Below are positions 6,893 to 13,193 of a stretch of DNA of 13,256 bases, in pieces. Under the pieces are notes generated by a model that worked only from the letters and a program-made list of their open reading frames with translations, did not search any database and was not told where the DNA came from. The stretch's first letter is position 1, and the number at the start of each line of letters is the position of its first letter. A program made the position numbers and the translations under genes. Source of the stretch: Actinomycetes bacterium (GTDB lineage Bacteria > Actinomycetota > Acidimicrobiia > Spongiisociales > UBA5794); NCBI GenBank assembly GCA_023336765.1, contig JAMBLL010000008.1:1-13256 (forward strand). The letters are read 5' to 3'.

Positions 6893-8215
6893 TCAGCCCT
6901 CAGCGATAACGGTTGTGACCTGCTCGGAAGCGTTGGTCATAGCCGTCTCGGCATCGATGTCGCCGTTGCGCAGTGCCAGGAAGTTGTCACCAACTGGACC
7001 CCACACAGCACCCATCTCAGGGACATTGGGCATGAACTGCCCTGTCTGGCCCGAGATCGCGAACGTTGCGTTGATCGGATCGCTCGAGATCGTCTTGATC
7101 GTCGCGATGTGTGCAGATCCACGAGGGTCTGCCTCAAAGAGCGCAAGCATCGTTTCATCGGTCGCGATGAAGTTCAAGAGGAACTCTTCAGCGATAGCCG
7201 CGTTCTGAGCGAACGCCGACAGGTAGAAGCCCTGGACTCCAACGAACGGACGCATGACGTTGCCGTCAACAGTTGGCAGCGTCATGACGCCCCAGTTGAC
7301 CGTGTCCTGGTCTTCAAGGGAACCGAGTTCCCACGGGCCGGTGAGCCAGAAGGCTTCGTTGCCCTCCATGAACAGGTTCTTCGCATCGTCGTAGTTCGTC
7401 GAGGCAATGTAGCCGTCGGTGACGAGTGTCTCGAGGAGCGATGCACCTGCGATTGCCTCATCTGTGCCGAGGCCGATGTCCTCAACGTCGAACCCTGTTC
7501 CAGGGTCGTAGCCGAAGATGTATCCACCGTCCACGGTGAGGAACGGCTGGTGGTGATATGCATCTCCACCGTCGTTACCGCCAGGAACGCCGAGGCAGTT
7601 GTCAACCTCTATGGCGTCACATGCAGCCGTGAGCTCCGCCATTGTTGCGGGGGCTTCAGGGACGAGGTCCGTGTTGTAGTAGATCGCGACTGCTTCGGTC
7701 ACGTAGGGGAGGCCGTACTGTGCGCCATCCCACTTGAGGGCGTTGAGCCCGGTTTCCGTGAACTCGCCCTCGCGTCCGCCGAGATCGATCGGTGAGATCG
7801 AACCGTTGGTTGCGAGTTCGCCGACCCAGTCATGAGCGCCGATGAAGACGTCTGGGCCTTCACCCGCTGGACCCTTGGTCGAAACTTCGTCCTTCATCGT
7901 GCCGAAGTCGACGAGGGTGACCTGCACCTCAACGCCGGTTGCCTCGGTGAATGCCGGAGCGATCGACTCGATGACCGGAGCACGCTTCTCATCTGCCCAC
8001 ACGACCAGCGGTGGCAGATCAGCCGGAGCTTCGGTCGTGGCAGGAGCTGCCGTTGTGGTCGGAGCCTGGGTTGTGGCCGGAGCCGTGGTCGTTTCTGTTG
8101 TTTCTGCGGCCGTTGTGGTGGTCTCAGCATCGCCTGAATCGCTGCTTGAGCATGCTGCTGCAAGGAGCGAGAAGGCGAGAATGACCGCGGCCATGATCGT
8201 GTACCGACGCTTCAT
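6893..8215 (-). CDS. malE: Maltose/maltodextrin-type ABC transporter substrate-binding lipoprotein
   Basis: A 440-residue lipoprotein. The ATG at 8215 is chosen because AGGAGG lies 10 nt upstream and the signal peptide begins here; the frame runs further upstream to 8458 but through the operator region and into the divergent regulator gene. Residues 1-21 are the signal peptide, ending in a LLAAAC lipobox with C22 as the lipidated cysteine. Residues 30-65 are a low-complexity Thr/Ala/Pro tether holding the domain off the membrane. From residue 68 a family 1 solute-binding fold begins (PPLVVWADEKRAP, then GPDVFIGAHDW at 120-130, and later PFVGVQGFYLSAF), closely resembling MalE-type proteins. 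It captures the sugar outside the cell and delivers it to MalF/MalG. It is the first gene of the operon and is likely repressed by the divergent LacI protein. Confidence 0.93.
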   Translation of the reverse strand: MKRRYTIMAAVILAFSLLAAACSSSDSGDAETTTTAAETTETTTAPATTQAPTTTAAPATTEAPADLPPLVVWADEKRAPVIESIAPAFTEATGVEVQVTLVDFGTMKDEVSTKGPAGEGPDVFIGAHDWVGELATNGSISPIDLGGREGEFTETGLNALKWDGAQYGLPYVTEAVAIYYNTDLVPEAPATMAELTAACDAIEVDNCLGVPGGNDGGDAYHHQPFLTVDGGYIFGYDPGTGFDVEDIGLGTDEAIAGASLLETLVTDGYIASTNYDDAKNLFMEGNEAFWLTGPWELGSLEDQDTVNWGVMTLPTVDGNVMRPFVGVQGFYLSAFAQNAAIAEEFLLNFIATDETMLALFEADPRGSAHIATIKTISSDPINATFAISGQTGQFMPNVPEMGAVWGPVGDNFLALRNGDIDAETAMTNASEQVTTVIAEG

Positions 8216-8249
8216 TATGTCGGGTCCTCCTGTTGTAGGAATCGTGTCA

Positions 8250-8266
8250 ATCGCTCGATGAGCGAT
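8250..8266 (-). promoter_or_regulatory. Hairpin at the predicted 5' end of the malE transcript
   Basis: ATCGCTC and GAGCGAT form a perfect 7-bp inverted repeat around a 3-base loop. Its outer base (8266) coincides with the transcription start predicted from the malE promoter, so the mRNA would begin with a stem-loop. Such 5'-terminal hairpins can slow mRNA decay; it could alternatively be a DNA operator. Confidence 0.5.
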
Positions 8267-8272
8267 GCACCC

Positions 8273-8301
8273 AGTGTATCCCATCTGCAAGCGTCTTGCA
8301 A
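8273..8301 (-). promoter_or_regulatory. Predicted malE promoter
   Basis: In minus orientation, the -35 box TTGCAA (8301-8296) and the -10 box TACACT (8278-8273) are separated by 17 bp. Transcription would start near 8266, giving a leader of about 50 nt before the malE ATG. The -35 box is itself one of the repeated TTGCAA operator units, so a repressor bound there would directly block RNA polymerase. Confidence 0.6.
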
Positions 8302-8344
8302 GAGATTGCGAAAGTTTTGCAAATTTCTTGCAATAGCGTTGCAA
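8285..8344. promoter_or_regulatory. Array of six phased TTGCAA operator boxes between malE and its regulator
   Basis: Boxes start at 8285 (CTGCAA), 8296 (TTGCAA), 8306 (TTGCGA), 8317, 8328 and 8339 (each TTGCAA), with steps of 11, 10, 11, 11 and 11 bp, about one helical turn each. The box is itself palindromic, so neighbours form overlapping symmetric pairs such as TTGCGAAAGTTTTGCAA (8306-8322). The array covers the malE -35 region and lies just upstream of the regulator start. As I recall, TTGCA-type motifs are reported as targets of Reg1/MalR regulators controlling amylase and maltose genes in Streptomyces, which fits the adjacent LacI protein. Binding is inferred. Confidence 0.78.
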
Positions 8345-8356
8345 ACGGTGCATCCT
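8328..8356 (+). promoter_or_regulatory. Candidate promoter of the LacI regulator giving a leaderless mRNA
   Basis: On the plus strand TTGCAA (8328-8333) lies 17 bp from CATCCT (8351-8356), a weak -10 that keeps the second A and last T. Transcription would start about 8 bp on, at or next to the A of the ATG (8364). This is offered because an AGGAG (8358-8362) ends only 1 nt before the ATG, too close to act as a ribosome site for it. Confidence 0.3.
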
Positions 8357-8363
8357 TAGGAGC

Positions 8364-9365
8364 ATGAGACCAAAACTCTCCGAGATCGCGCTACAAGCCG
8401 AGGTCAGCGAAGCGACAGTCAGCCGCGTGCTCAACGCAAAGCCTGGCGTCGCCAACACGACCCGTCGACGCGTGCTCGACGTACTCTCAGACCTTGGCTA
8501 CAGCGATGGTCGGAGTCGCAGAACCGGCACCGGCGCCATCGGCATCGTGACCCCTGAGTTGTCGAACCCGATCTTTCCCCACCTCGCACAGAGCATCGAA
8601 TCGGTCCTTGCACACCACGGCTATCTGTCCCTGGTGTGCTCGTCAACGGCGGAAACGGTGCACGAGCAGGACTTCCTCACCTATCTCGCGGATCAGGGAG
8701 CATCGGGTGTTGTGGTCATCAACGGACGTTATGCACTCCCTGGTGTGGGCTACGAGTCCTACGAGGAGCTTGTGGATCAGGGCATACCGGTGGTACTCGT
8801 CAACGGGTTCGCCGGTCAACCTCCGCTCCCATCGGTCGCTGTAGATACGAGGGAGGCAGCTGCCCACGCGGTTCGCCATCTCGGAACGCTCGGGCACGAG
8901 AGGATCGGACTTGTCATAGGCCCAAGCCGGTATCCCACGGCGAATGACTTCGTATCTGGCTATCGCGACGCGTTTGTAGAACTCGGATTCGACTACAACC
9001 CGTCCTTCATCTCGGAGACACTCTGGACTCTCGAAGGAGGCCAGGCAGGTGCGGCTCAGCTACTCGAACAAGGGGTCACCGGCATCGTCTGTGGGAACGA
9101 CGTCATGGCGATCGGTGTCGTCGCAGCAGCCAAGGCATGGGGGGCGTCGGTCCCCGGAGATGTTTCGGTCATCGGATTCGATGGATCCACGCTCGCACGC
9201 CTCACGGATCCTCCTCTCACCACGCTTCGTCAGCCCGCAGCGCAGATGGCCAAGGCAGTCGCCTCGCTCCTCGTGGGAGATCAGGCCACAAGCAGCAACG
9301 TCCCGGCTCAACTGTTCCGCGCCGAACTCGTGATCGGCCGCTCAACCGGCAGACCACCAGCCTGA
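8364..9365 (+). CDS. LacI-family transcriptional regulator, MalR/Reg1-like
   Basis: A 333-residue repressor. The helix-turn-helix is at residues 4-24 (LSEIALQAEVSEATVSRVLN), followed by the third helix up to LGY45, and a periplasmic-binding-protein-like sensor domain from about 56 (GAIGIVTPELSNPIFPHL) to the C-terminus, with typical landmarks HLGTLGHERIGLV, GIVCGNDVMAIG, DVSVIGFDGS and PPLTTLRQP. The link between LGY and the sensor domain is short and lacks the usual hinge-helix leucine motif (ARSL-like); as I recall, the Streptomyces Reg1/MalR group shares this. The gene is divergent from malE across the TTGCAA array, so it very likely represses the mal operon, and perhaps itself, with a maltose-type sugar as inducer. 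The ATG at 8364 is the only possible start: an in-frame stop lies at 8334, with no other start codon between. Confidence 0.93.
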   Translation: MRPKLSEIALQAEVSEATVSRVLNAKPGVANTTRRRVLDVLSDLGYSDGRSRRTGTGAIGIVTPELSNPIFPHLAQSIESVLAHHGYLSLVCSSTAETVHEQDFLTYLADQGASGVVVINGRYALPGVGYESYEELVDQGIPVVLVNGFAGQPPLPSVAVDTREAAAHAVRHLGTLGHERIGLVIGPSRYPTANDFVSGYRDAFVELGFDYNPSFISETLWTLEGGQAGAAQLLEQGVTGIVCGNDVMAIGVVAAAKAWGASVPGDVSVIGFDGSTLARLTDPPLTTLRQPAAQMAKAVASLLVGDQATSSNVPAQLFRAELVIGRSTGRPPA

Positions 9366-9418
9366 GGACTTTGGCGTCCAGCGGCGCAACATGTTGCGGT
9401 TCTGGACGCCAAAGTCCT
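9365..9418. terminator. Bidirectional hairpin between the convergent regulator and GH13 genes
   Basis: Arms 9365-9381 (AGGACTTTGGCGTCCAG) and 9402-9418 are perfect 17-bp complements. Within the 20-nt loop sits a second, 14-bp palindrome, CGCAACATGTTGCG (9385-9398). It begins at the last base of the regulator stop codon and ends 2 bp from the GH13 stop codon, so it serves both transcripts. No T-run follows on either side, so termination would rely on the stem or on Rho. Confidence 0.8.
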
Positions 9419-9420
9419 GA

Positions 9421-10905
9421 TCACAGATGTCCGTGGAGGTTGCCCCACTCCCATCGTGAGCCGTCGGGGTTCCAGTAGACAGGTGATCCCTGACGGGCGC
9501 CGCTTGTTCTGCGCCTTGCGATCAGGCGTTTGGTGGCTTCCTTCATCTCGATCGATGGATCGAATCTCATCGGTACTCTGCCGACGCTCATACCTCCGTC
9601 AGCCTCGCCCAGATCGTGTGAGAGCGCCTGTTCGGTCCCATAGAAGATGGTCGGAACGCCCGGGAGCGACAGCAGGATGCTGAGGGCGTGTTCGAGGGAT
9701 TCCTCGCTTCCCCTCCATCCGTGGATCGCCCTTGACATGTCGTGGTTGTCGAAGAATCGGACCCACGAGAACTCGTCAGGGGAGAGCACAGCAGCCGACT
9801 CGCGCTCGATTTCCGCGAACGCCTCGGCGGAGAGACGACCCGCGAGAAACTCCCGTAGCCCGTAGGCGAATGGGAAGTCGGTCACGCCATCGAGGATGCC
9901 GCCGTAGCGTCGGGACAGATGTGCCGTTGCTGTGACCTCGCCGAACATCCACACATCCGAGTTGATGCTCTCGACACGGCTGGTGAGGGCCGCAAAGAAC
10001 GACTCCGATGGGCCGAGTGCATGGTCGATCCGGTATCCGTCGATCCCGAACTCCTCGATCCAGTATCGTGCGACATCGATCATCGCCTCCCTGGCGTCAG
10101 GGTGATCGAGGTTCACCTTCGGCATTGTGTGGGCCGTGAAGAACATCTGATATGAGCCGTCGTCCTCGATGAAGAACCAATCACGCTTGGGCCCACCGCT
10201 GATCGCCTCACGGAACCACGGGTGTTCGTGTGAGATGTGGTTCGGTACAAAGTCGAGGAGTATGCGCATGCCCATTTCGTGTGCCGCTGCCACGAGCCGC
10301 CTCAGCGCCTCATCACCACCGAATCGTTCGTCGACGGATGTCATGTCGGTCGTGTCGTAGCCGTGATAGCTGTTGCACGTGAAGATCGGGGTCAGCCAGA
10401 GGCAGTCGATACCGAGATCGCTGAGCCAATCGAGGTTCGCTGTCACACCATCGAGATCGCCGCCAGCCCAGCCCCTGTCGCTGTCTGGCATTGTGAGGAT
10501 GCCGTCCTTGTTTGCAAAGCGATCCACGAAGATCTGGTACACGATGGCATCGTTCGTCCATGCCGGAGGAACCCGCGACGTCGTGCGGTGTGCGAAGACC
10601 TTTGCCTTGTCGAGTGGCAGACGGCCATCCGCGTAGTGTCGGGTTCCATCAGTGCGGACCGCTTCGACGATGTAGTGGGTCGTTGTCCTGTCCGGCCTTC
10701 CAAAGGCCGTCGCAATCCACTCATCGCCCGAGCGGTAGAACGGAACGGCTGTTCCATGTGCGCGGATGTGCTCTGGCGTGAACGGTCCGCCGCCGTCGAC
10801 CACGTACGCCGTTACCTCTGTGTACCCAGCAACGGTCGTGGTCCGTAGCATGACAGGGTCGCCTGGTCTGATGATTCCAGGGCTGCGGTTGTACTGGTGG
10901 CTCAC
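9421..10905 (-). CDS. Cytoplasmic GH13 alpha-amylase-family glycoside hydrolase (maltodextrin hydrolase type)
   Basis: A 494-residue enzyme if translation starts at GTG 10905, which has GGAGG about 11 nt upstream, the same long spacing as at malE and malF. An ATG at 10932 would add nine residues but has no ribosome site. Residues 1-110 form a small beta domain, as in neopullulanase/cyclomaltodextrinase relatives. The catalytic barrel starts near AIVYQIFVDRF (about 120). All four GH13 regions are present: DFVPNH at 218-223, GYRIDHA with nucleophile D294, FGEV with acid E323, and FFDNHD with D389. No signal peptide is seen, so it likely cleaves imported maltodextrins, cyclodextrins or related alpha-glucans. 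The protein ends about 100 residues after region IV, and the usual C-terminal beta domain is largely missing. It is convergent with the regulator. The exact substrate cannot be read from sequence. Confidence 0.87.
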   Translation of the reverse strand: MSHQYNRSPGIIRPGDPVMLRTTTVAGYTEVTAYVVDGGGPFTPEHIRAHGTAVPFYRSGDEWIATAFGRPDRTTTHYIVEAVRTDGTRHYADGRLPLDKAKVFAHRTTSRVPPAWTNDAIVYQIFVDRFANKDGILTMPDSDRGWAGGDLDGVTANLDWLSDLGIDCLWLTPIFTCNSYHGYDTTDMTSVDERFGGDEALRRLVAAAHEMGMRILLDFVPNHISHEHPWFREAISGGPKRDWFFIEDDGSYQMFFTAHTMPKVNLDHPDAREAMIDVARYWIEEFGIDGYRIDHALGPSESFFAALTSRVESINSDVWMFGEVTATAHLSRRYGGILDGVTDFPFAYGLREFLAGRLSAEAFAEIERESAAVLSPDEFSWVRFFDNHDMSRAIHGWRGSEESLEHALSILLSLPGVPTIFYGTEQALSHDLGEADGGMSVGRVPMRFDPSIEMKEATKRLIARRRTSGARQGSPVYWNPDGSRWEWGNLHGHL

Positions 10906-11180
10906 CGCAAAACCACCCTCCACCCCGAACATGCCGAAAGCAAAGGTCGCATCGGGACGTTTACGGGAGGGGGCTTCATTGGTCACAGGGAGGACAGTAG
11001 GCGGTTTGCAGTTCACACTCGTAAGGTCGTCTGCCACGGTGTTGTCGCCTACCGACCAAACGGCCGCATCGTTGGCCGGATCCGGTGTGGCGTGACTCGG
11101 TGTTCTCAGGTGGCTTGCCCAAGTCGCTGTGCTGGCATTCGCGGTATCTGCCTTCGTCGCTCTCAAGTCCTAGGCAGCAA

Positions 11181-11282
11181 GCACCTCGAGAGCCATCGGT
11201 GGGAGCCGGTCATTCCCTGATGGTCGCTCATCACCAGATAGCCCTTTTCAGGTTCCGAAATCTCCTTCACATCTCGAGGTGC
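11181..11282. repeat. 11-bp inverted repeat in the GMC upstream region
   Basis: GCACCTCGAGA (11181-11191) and its exact complement TCTCGAGGTGC (11272-11282) are 80 bp apart. The right arm lies in the spacer of the candidate GMC promoter. The left arm, extended to GCACCTCGAGAGCC (11181-11194), recurs as an identical 14-mer within the GMC coding region at 12124-12137. It may be an operator pair able to loop DNA, or chance. Confidence 0.5.
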
Positions 11283-11295
11283 GAGCGAGTACGGT
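11266..11295 (+). promoter_or_regulatory. Candidate promoter of the GMC oxidoreductase gene
   Basis: TTCACA (11266-11271, one mismatch to TTGACA) lies 18 bp from TACGGT (11290-11295, TAnnnT type). Transcription would start near 11302, giving a leader of about 22 nt that contains the ribosome site GGGAGGGG (11312-11319). Confidence 0.4.
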
Positions 11296-11323
11296 TGACG
11301 GAAGCCGACATGGGAGGGGATGT

Positions 11324-12892
11324 ATGGCTTACGACTATGTGGTAGTGGGGGCAGGCTCCGGGGGAAGCGCGGTTGTCTGGCGTCTGGCTGAGACAGGAGC
11401 ACAGGTACTCGTGCTCGAGGCCGGCGGGACCGATGAACGGGAGGAGATCCACATCCCAGCGGCGTTTTCCGCACTCTTGAGATCTCCATTGGACTGGGAA
11501 TACGAGACGGAGCCCCAGAAGTACCTCGACGATCGAACGGACTACTGGCCACGCGGCAAGGTTCTCGGTGGATCGAGTTCGATCAACGCGATGATCTACC
11601 AGCGCGGTGCCCAGTCTGACTATGACCACTGGTCCGAGCTCGGCAACGCCGGATGGTCGTGGGACGACATGTTTCCTCTTTTCAAGCGGTCAGAGAATCA
11701 GGAACGAGGGGCCTCGGAGTACCACGGTGTAGGTGGCCCGATGAACGTCGCAGATCTTCGCGATCCCAACCCTCTAAGTACCACTTTCGTCAATGCTTGC
11801 GGGGAGCAGGGCCTGCCCCTCACGAATGACTTCAATGGAGCTAGCCAGGAAGGATTCGGTCTATACCAGGTCAACCAGAAGGGTGGCATGCGCTGGAGCG
11901 CCGCGGACGGCTATCTCCATCCGGCACTTGCTCGCGGCAACGTGACCGCAATCACCAGAGCCCACGTGACTCGCCTCATCGTGGAGAACGGCCGCTGTAC
12001 CGGCGTGGCGTACGACAAGGGAGGCGAACAGCTCGTCGCAAACGCAAGCCTGGAGGTGATCCTCTGTGGGGGAGCGATCAACTCACCGCAGGTTCTGATG
12101 CTCTCAGGCATCGGGCCGCGCCAGCACCTCGAGAGCCTCGGCATCGATGTGGTGCACGATGTGCCTGGTGTCGGACAGAACCTCCAGGACCACATGATGT
12201 CTCCAGTTGCCTTCAACACCGACCATGAGATCACCCTGAGGTCAGCCACCACGGAGGAGCAGGTTGCCAAGTTCGAGTCGGATCGCATGGGCATGCTCAC
12301 ATCGAACATCGCAGAGGCAGGCGGGTTCGTCACACTGTTCAATGGTTCGCCTGCACCGGAACTGCAGTTCCACTTCGTCCCTGCCTTTTCCATCCTTCAC
12401 GGCGTGGGGTCTCCGGAGGGCCACGGTTTCACACTTTTCCCCACACTCGTTGGCACACGCAGCGTGGGACGAATGTGGCTACGGTCCGCCGACCCATACG
12501 ACAAGCCGCACCTTGATCCCGCCTATCTCGAGGATGAGCGGGATATGGACGTTCTCCTCGAAGGGACGAAGATGGCCCGCGATATCCTTCGATCCGCTGC
12601 ATTCGACGAATTCCGCACGACGGAGCACCTCCCTGGCGATCATATTGTGAGTGACGAGGACCTTCGCGAACATGTCCGAACCTACGCGACGGGGGTCTAC
12701 CACCCGGTCGGCACGGTCAAGATGGGTTCCGATGACGACGCTGTCGTCGATGACCGCTTGCGGGTACGCGGAATCAAGGGTCTCCGCGTCGCGGATGCAT
12801 CGATAATGCCTGTCATCGTCAACGCCAACACGAACAACCCCAGTATCGTGATCGGCGAAAAGTGCGCGCAGATGGTTATCGACGAACGGTGA
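11324..12892 (+). CDS. GMC-family FAD-dependent oxidoreductase (choline dehydrogenase-like)
   Basis: A 522-residue flavoprotein. The ATG at 11324 is preferred over an in-frame GTG at 11279 because GGGAGGGG lies 4 nt upstream and the FAD-binding strand begins at once (MAYDYVVVGAGSGGSA, with VLVLEAGG at 28-35). GMC signature 1 is at 77-95 (RGKVLGGSSSINAMIYQRG) and signature 2 at 250-264 (GAINSPQVLMLSGIG). The catalytic pair is visible as H460 in YHPVGTVKMG and N504 in NTNNPSIVIGEKCA. The family oxidises alcohols such as choline, other aliphatic or aromatic alcohols and polyethylene glycols, passing electrons to a quinone or oxygen. The substrate cannot be assigned: there is no adjacent betaine-aldehyde dehydrogenase or transporter. 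It has no signal peptide and is probably cytoplasmic or membrane-peripheral. A hairpin terminator follows. Confidence 0.93.
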   Translation: MAYDYVVVGAGSGGSAVVWRLAETGAQVLVLEAGGTDEREEIHIPAAFSALLRSPLDWEYETEPQKYLDDRTDYWPRGKVLGGSSSINAMIYQRGAQSDYDHWSELGNAGWSWDDMFPLFKRSENQERGASEYHGVGGPMNVADLRDPNPLSTTFVNACGEQGLPLTNDFNGASQEGFGLYQVNQKGGMRWSAADGYLHPALARGNVTAITRAHVTRLIVENGRCTGVAYDKGGEQLVANASLEVILCGGAINSPQVLMLSGIGPRQHLESLGIDVVHDVPGVGQNLQDHMMSPVAFNTDHEITLRSATTEEQVAKFESDRMGMLTSNIAEAGGFVTLFNGSPAPELQFHFVPAFSILHGVGSPEGHGFTLFPTLVGTRSVGRMWLRSADPYDKPHLDPAYLEDERDMDVLLEGTKMARDILRSAAFDEFRTTEHLPGDHIVSDEDLREHVRTYATGVYHPVGTVKMGSDDDAVVDDRLRVRGIKGLRVADASIMPVIVNANTNNPSIVIGEKCAQMVIDER

Positions 12893-12928
12893 ACCTTGCC
12901 CCTTCTTGCGTGGTCGGTACCGGATGCG

Positions 12929-12948
12929 GACCTTCATCGGTGAAGGTC
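12929..12948 (+). terminator. Terminator hairpin after the GMC gene
   Basis: GACCTTCA and TGAAGGTC form a perfect 8-bp stem around the loop TCGG, 36 bp past the stop codon. The tail TTCTGCCC is only weakly T-rich, as is common in high-GC genomes. Confidence 0.65.
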
Positions 12949-13136
12949 TTCTGCCCACTCCTTGGGATCGCTGATGCCGATTATGGACATGAGCGGCGTC
13001 GAAGCACGTGTTCCCTCATCGTTCTGGGCTCCGAACACACTCGCCTCGCAGGCCGCAGGGACCATTCGATCGAGATCCCATGTTCGTATGCCAACAGGCC
13101 TTGTGCCGCTTGGCGTATCCCCCTAGGAGGCTGTTG

Positions 13137-13193
13137 AACAATCGTGTTTCTTCCTGATCGAGATTCCGGTTGTTGGCGTCGTACACGATTGTT
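13137..13193. repeat. 11-bp inverted repeat near the right edge
   Basis: AACAATCGTGT (13137-13147) and ACACGATTGTT (13183-13193) are exact complements 35 bp apart. Just before the left arm is CTGTTGAA, a sequence reminiscent of some insertion-sequence ends. No transposase is visible in the window, so the nature of this repeat is unresolved. Confidence 0.5.

Larger units (their letters stand above)
10906..11323. other. Divergent spacer between the GH13 and GMC genes
   Basis: About 420 bp. The GH13 frame stays open through most of it as far as a TTG at 11166, but that stretch has an unusual composition and no recognisable domain or ribosome site, so I treat it as non-coding. It holds an 11-bp inverted repeat (11181-11191 and 11272-11282), a single TTGCAG box (11006-11011) that might be a weak site for the LacI regulator, and a candidate GMC promoter. 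No convincing promoter for the GH13 gene was found. Confidence 0.55.

Noticed and set aside
8285..8344. CRISPR-like array
   Set aside because: The repeat unit is only 6 bp at 10-11 bp spacing between divergent promoters, which fits operator boxes and not repeats with spacers.
8216..8458. N-terminal extension of MalE by 81 residues
   Set aside because: It would run through the operator array and into the regulator gene, and would bury the signal peptide and lipobox, which must be at the N-terminus.
10933..11166. N-terminal extension of the GH13 enzyme by 78 residues to a TTG start
   Set aside because: There is no good ribosome site at the TTG, the composition is unlike the rest of the protein, and no domain or signal peptide is seen.
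12862..13137. Plus-strand frame after the GMC gene as a small protein
   Set aside because: It begins inside the GMC coding region in another frame and runs through the terminator hairpin; the composition is not protein-like.
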